Source: Bacteroidales bacterium (GTDB lineage Bacteria > Bacteroidota > Bacteroidia > Bacteroidales > UBA932). From it: DNA of 9,192 bases. Positions within the stretch are counted from its first letter, which is position 1. The number at the start of each line of letters is the position of its first letter. Below, one piece after another: positions 6,592-9,192 of this stretch. The stretch spans positions 1-9,192 of the forward strand of contig JALNXR010000067.1 in the NCBI GenBank assembly GCA_023230265.1, given 5' to 3'. A program made the translations under genes and the position numbers. The notes under the pieces were generated by a model that was not told where the DNA came from, searched no databases, and worked only from the letters and a program-made list of their open reading frames with translations.

Positions 6592-6710
6592 TCTCACTCT
6601 TTATCCAATTTTCACTATTAGTCAGATCCTCACTTAGTTAAATTTTCATGCTAAGTCAAATTCTCTCTTAAGTCAGATTCTCACTTTCTCAAATTCTCGC
6701 TCTTAATCAG
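6590..6710 (-). repeat. Degenerate tandem array of about 17 bp spanning a gene junction
   Basis: Seven units start at about 6590, 6607, 6626, 6641, 6660, 6677 and 6693 (spacing 15-19 bp). The plus-strand consensus is ATTCTCACTCTTAAGTCAG. The array begins within the last codons of the thioredoxin gene (SENLRK and its TGA), fills the whole gap, and ends at the GTGAGAATG that holds the hydrolase start. On the minus strand most units contain a GTGAGAAT- or ATGAAAAT-like core followed by a stop codon. Confidence 0.75.
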
Positions 6711-8669
6711 TTCAATCAGGCAACTTATCTCATCGGCAAGTTCGGTAGGGCTTCCGTAATAACCTGTGGAGCTCCACCTGAGATAACCGTTTCCATCAAT
6801 TATCATTTTGTGGGGAATTCCGGAGAACTTAAACTTGTGTGAATAGTTATTGTAAGTAGCCTGGGCTTTGCCTGAAGCATCAGGATTATCAAACAGCACT
6901 GTTATGTTATATCCCTTTTCTTTGACGAACTGCCTTAGCTCATCTTTGAATCCTGGCTTGCTCTCCTGCGTAGCGACAAAGTAGAAAACCACATCAGGAT
7001 CATTTTTATACTTATTTACAGCCATCTGCATTCCCGGCAGCGCTGCTTTGCAAGGGGCGCACCAGGTTGCCCAGAAGTCGATTACAATTATTTTCCCCTT
7101 TTGTGCAGCCATATCAACTCTTCCGCCTTTCATCTCTTCAAATGAAAACAGATCAATCTTTTCCTTTATAAGAGAGCTTTTCAGCTTGGCCTGCATATCC
7201 TCAAGATCTTCTGCCGACTTAAGCGAAGTGAGGTATGCATCAAATCCATTTTCACTCCCTTTTATCTTTATGTAATCCGCCTTAAGGTACTCGAGCATTT
7301 CAGGAGTTGCTGCATTCTTGCCGATGGAAAGTTTTATGTAGGGAATGATTAAATTATCGTATCCGTTTTTTGACAGTATTCTGACATACAAATCATTGAA
7401 ATCGGCAGATTTATTCTCGAACAGTGGAGATATCTTTTCTGCAATCTCAAGCGCTTCGCTGTATTTACCTGCTTCCAACAGAAGTTCCGAGTGAGCTGTC
7501 ATAATGTCGCGGTACTTGCTGACAAACAAATCAGCCCATCTCCCGGGAGATATTGCTAAATCCTTTCCGGTACGAGGTCTGCTCTGCATCTCATTGATTA
7601 TCTCTGTGGAGAGAGAAAGAAGCTTATCGTTGGAAATTAATTTATCTCTTAATGGAAGCTGTACATGATGCCAGTGATATGTAACAAGCTGAGTCATGGG
7701 TGAGTCGTGAAGATATTTATACATGAGGGAATAATCTTTGGAAGTTGCAATAGGAGTGTAAATGACGCTCTGAATCAGTTTACCATAGTAAAGGTTTGAG
7801 ATCTCTGTGTTTACATCCCTGTAGATATCAGATGGATAATATTTCAGAATTTCATCGAGCATAGCCTTTTTCCTGGTAAAGTCGGTTTCACGGAAAGCCT
7901 TTGTTATCATTTCATCTCTGAGAGCCAGATTGTACGGAAAACGGTTTTTGATCAGAGAATCAATCTCCGCTGCTTTGTAAGGATCATTCATAATTTTTAA
8001 AGCCAACTCTTTTGCATTCAACAGTTGCTTCTCCGTCGGATTTGGCTGAGTCATGACATACTCTATACCGTAGCCTGTGGTTTGCTTCAGCTTTTCTTCA
8101 TCAGCGTTGGTTTTAACCATAAACTCTGCGGCTATATGAAACAAGTTGGCTCTCTCTCCCGGATTATACATCAGTTCCTGGTTAATCCAGTACTTCATCA
8201 CATCATCCCCAATGGAATTAATAGAGTCACAGAACCCGGGAATACTATACCCGGACATGGTTTTATTTCTCAGCATACCCCATCCGATACATGCAGAAGG
8301 GGCGTTTTTCCCGGACTTGTCCAATATAAACTGGCAATAGGTGTTCCTCCCTCCTTTATCAACTTTCTCTCCGGAATTGAAAACCACCACAGCCAATGCA
8401 GCATTCTCCGGCATCGTATATTCAGCAGTCCAGACAGAGTCTTTTTTAGTCATTTCCAGATCATCAGCACGCCATTGATAATTTTCCCACAAATATATCA
8501 CTCCCTCTATAGGATCACAGCCTGATAATGAGGTGCTTCTATTATCATAGATAATTGTGGCAGTATTTCCCTGTGTCAGAAGTTCGGGAATATACTTAAA
8601 ACTCTTTTGTGAAAATCCATTGATTCCCGTGACAAGCAATACAATTGATGTCAACAATACTCTTCTCAT
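6681..8669 (-). CDS. Periplasmic protein with C-terminal TlpA/ResA-type thioredoxin domain
   Basis: A 662-residue exported protein. A signal peptide (1-20, LLTSIVLLVTG) ends before Gln21. Residues about 25-115 look like a beta-sandwich/Ig-like domain (VIYLWENYQW, TAEYTMPENAALAVVVFNSG). A long, mostly helical region (about 150-500), including TPR-like segments such as LLEAGKYSEALEIAEKI (397-413), makes up the middle. The C-terminal 150 residues are a thioredoxin fold: IIVIDFWATWCAPCKAALPG (527-546) with the CxxC pair Cys537/Cys540, and the cis-proline loop GIP (617-619). Such proteins reduce or exchange disulfides in the periplasm. Further Cys residues at 51, 112, 127, 147 and 650 might be partners. 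In Bacteroidota such genes are common downstream of SusC/SusD and PKD-like lipoprotein genes, as here. The role of the first 500 residues is not known to me. Confidence 0.88.
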   Translation of the reverse strand: MRRVLLTSIVLLVTGINGFSQKSFKYIPELLTQGNTATIIYDNRSTSLSGCDPIEGVIYLWENYQWRADDLEMTKKDSVWTAEYTMPENAALAVVVFNSGEKVDKGGRNTYCQFILDKSGKNAPSACIGWGMLRNKTMSGYSIPGFCDSINSIGDDVMKYWINQELMYNPGERANLFHIAAEFMVKTNADEEKLKQTTGYGIEYVMTQPNPTEKQLLNAKELALKIMNDPYKAAEIDSLIKNRFPYNLALRDEMITKAFRETDFTRKKAMLDEILKYYPSDIYRDVNTEISNLYYGKLIQSVIYTPIATSKDYSLMYKYLHDSPMTQLVTYHWHHVQLPLRDKLISNDKLLSLSTEIINEMQSRPRTGKDLAISPGRWADLFVSKYRDIMTAHSELLLEAGKYSEALEIAEKISPLFENKSADFNDLYVRILSKNGYDNLIIPYIKLSIGKNAATPEMLEYLKADYIKIKGSENGFDAYLTSLKSAEDLEDMQAKLKSSLIKEKIDLFSFEEMKGGRVDMAAQKGKIIVIDFWATWCAPCKAALPGMQMAVNKYKNDPDVVFYFVATQESKPGFKDELRQFVKEKGYNITVLFDNPDASGKAQATYNNYSHKFKFSGIPHKMIIDGNGYLRWSSTGYYGSPTELADEISCLIELIKSENLRK

Positions 8670-8696
8670 ATTTAATAAATTGTTATTGTAATTGAA

Positions 8697-8734
8697 AATA
8701 CGGGCGTGTCTGAAGCTTCAGGTCCGCCCGTATT
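8697..8734 (-). terminator. Hairpin between the PKD-like and thioredoxin genes
   Basis: Arms AATACGGGCG (8697-8706) and CGCCCGTATT (8725-8734) are perfect 10-bp complements, and the loop itself contains the 12-bp palindrome CTGAAGCTTCAG (8710-8721). In the minus-strand RNA the GC-rich stem ends in UAUUUUC, as in an intrinsic terminator, and the stem also works in the opposite direction because of the A-run at 8735-8740. It leaves only 27 bases before the thioredoxin gene start, too little for a separate full promoter, so partial read-through or RNA processing seems likely. Confidence 0.75.
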
Positions 8735-8743
8735 AAAAAAGTG

Positions 8744-9192
8744 TTATGAACCTGTTCCGGTACCTTCCAGTTTGTGATTCATATCCATAATCTTTCCAAA
8801 ACCCGTAAAGACATTGAGGGGAGTTGTGTTCCTGAGATACCCGTTAGCCTCATTCATAGAAAATTCGTAGAGCTTACCTTCAGCCCCGTTCCAGGTGGCT
8901 ACATACAAAATTGCGCCATTGGCTTCTCCCAGTCCGTTGGTTGTTCCCGGCTTGTATATCTTCATGGAAGTTATCTCCTCACCTGCAGGAAATTCTTCAT
9001 TGATTTTTATTGCAGTGTTGGAGCCTGCATATTCGTAGGTGTAGATGTCTCGTGTTGTGGCATATAGCAAAACCTGTCCACGGTTGCCGGTTGAGAAAAA
9101 TTTAGCATTTGCGATATTCGGGAGTGCACTCATATCATACAAAGCCACAGCCATATTGCTGCTCATGCCTTTATTGAAATCACTTACATACA
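8744..9192 (-). CDS. PKD-like family surface lipoprotein, C-terminal part (5' end outside window)
   Basis: The reading frame is open to the window edge, upstream of the first internal ATG (9166), so these 148 residues are the C-terminal end of a larger protein. It shows beta-propeller-like repeats: VLLYATTRDIYTYEYAG, ITSMKIYKPG and ILYVATWNGAEGKLYEFSM, then GFGKIMDMNHK close to the end. This layout matches the C-terminus of PKD-like family lipoproteins encoded beside SusC/SusD and DUF4843 genes in Bacteroidota. The family is thought to sit on the cell surface as part of a nutrient-uptake complex; the ligand is unknown. It ends in a Gly/Thr tail, followed by a hairpin terminator. The lipoprotein signal and N-terminal domain lie beyond the window and could not be checked. 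Confidence 0.75.
   Translation of the reverse strand, partial: YVSDFNKGMSSNMAVALYDMSALPNIANAKFFSTGNRGQVLLYATTRDIYTYEYAGSNTAIKINEEFPAGEEITSMKIYKPGTTNGLGEANGAILYVATWNGAEGKLYEFSMNEANGYLRNTTPLNVFTGFGKIMDMNHKLEGTGTGS

Noticed and set aside
6590..6710. Reading the ~17-bp array as a CRISPR
   Set aside because: The units are head to tail with no spacers, are too short and too divergent, and no cas gene is present.
8025..8525. 166-codon plus-strand frame
   Set aside because: It is antisense to the thioredoxin protein gene, which has a signal peptide and a complete domain set; the antisense product shows no recognisable domain.
9164..9166. ATG at 9166 as the true start of the last gene
   Set aside because: The frame stays open upstream to the window edge and the sequence there is part of the same beta-repeat protein, so the gene is cut by the window.

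Overview
The window looks like chromosomal DNA of a Bacteroidota species, probably of the order Bacteroidales. The basis is: a tRNA gene without an encoded CCA end; exported proteins whose predicted signal-peptidase sites are followed by Gln (the Bacteroidota 'Q-rule'); starts without strong Shine-Dalgarno sequences; and the families present (PKD-like/SusE-type surface lipoprotein, TlpA-like thioredoxin protein, OMP_b-brl_3 outer-membrane barrel). The species cannot be read from the sequence.

Layout. (1) 1-60: the 3' part of a tRNA-Lys(TTT) gene, followed by a terminator hairpin (61-102) and a gene-free tract (103-568) holding two degenerate copies of the tRNA 3' end and an imperfect duplication, which looks like a used integration site. 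(2) 569-2210, plus strand: a two-gene AbiE type IV toxin-antitoxin/phage-defence operon, abiEi and abiEii, overlapping by ATGA and preceded by a 23-bp inverted repeat that fits an AbiEi operator. (3) 2359-9192, minus strand: four co-directional genes read from right to left. These are the C-terminal end of a PKD-like surface lipoprotein, a periplasmic protein with a C-terminal TlpA/ResA-type thioredoxin domain, a secreted alpha/beta hydrolase, and a TonB-receptor-like 14-kind beta-barrel protein of the outer membrane (carboxypeptidase-regulatory-like domain, plug, barrel). The two blocks converge at 2211-2358.

How the genes may work together. AbiEi should repress its own operon and AbiEii should be the nucleotidyltransferase toxin. 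The minus-strand genes all act in the envelope. The PKD-like lipoprotein is usually the distal part of a SusC/SusD-type uptake locus, so the thioredoxin protein, the hydrolase and the barrel are plausibly the downstream, accessory end of such a locus; the substrate is unknown.

The most unusual content is not the genes but short repeats. Two neighbouring exported proteins each begin, right after the signal peptide, with in-frame 15-bp/pentapeptide repeats of different sequence. The junction between the thioredoxin and hydrolase genes is a degenerate tandem array of about 17 bp that runs from the last codons of one gene into the start of the next. A 119-bp nested hairpin (19-bp outer and 23-bp inner perfect arms) separates the hydrolase and barrel genes. 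No wholly new system can be demonstrated from the sequence alone, but this repeat-rich envelope cluster is the best candidate for one.
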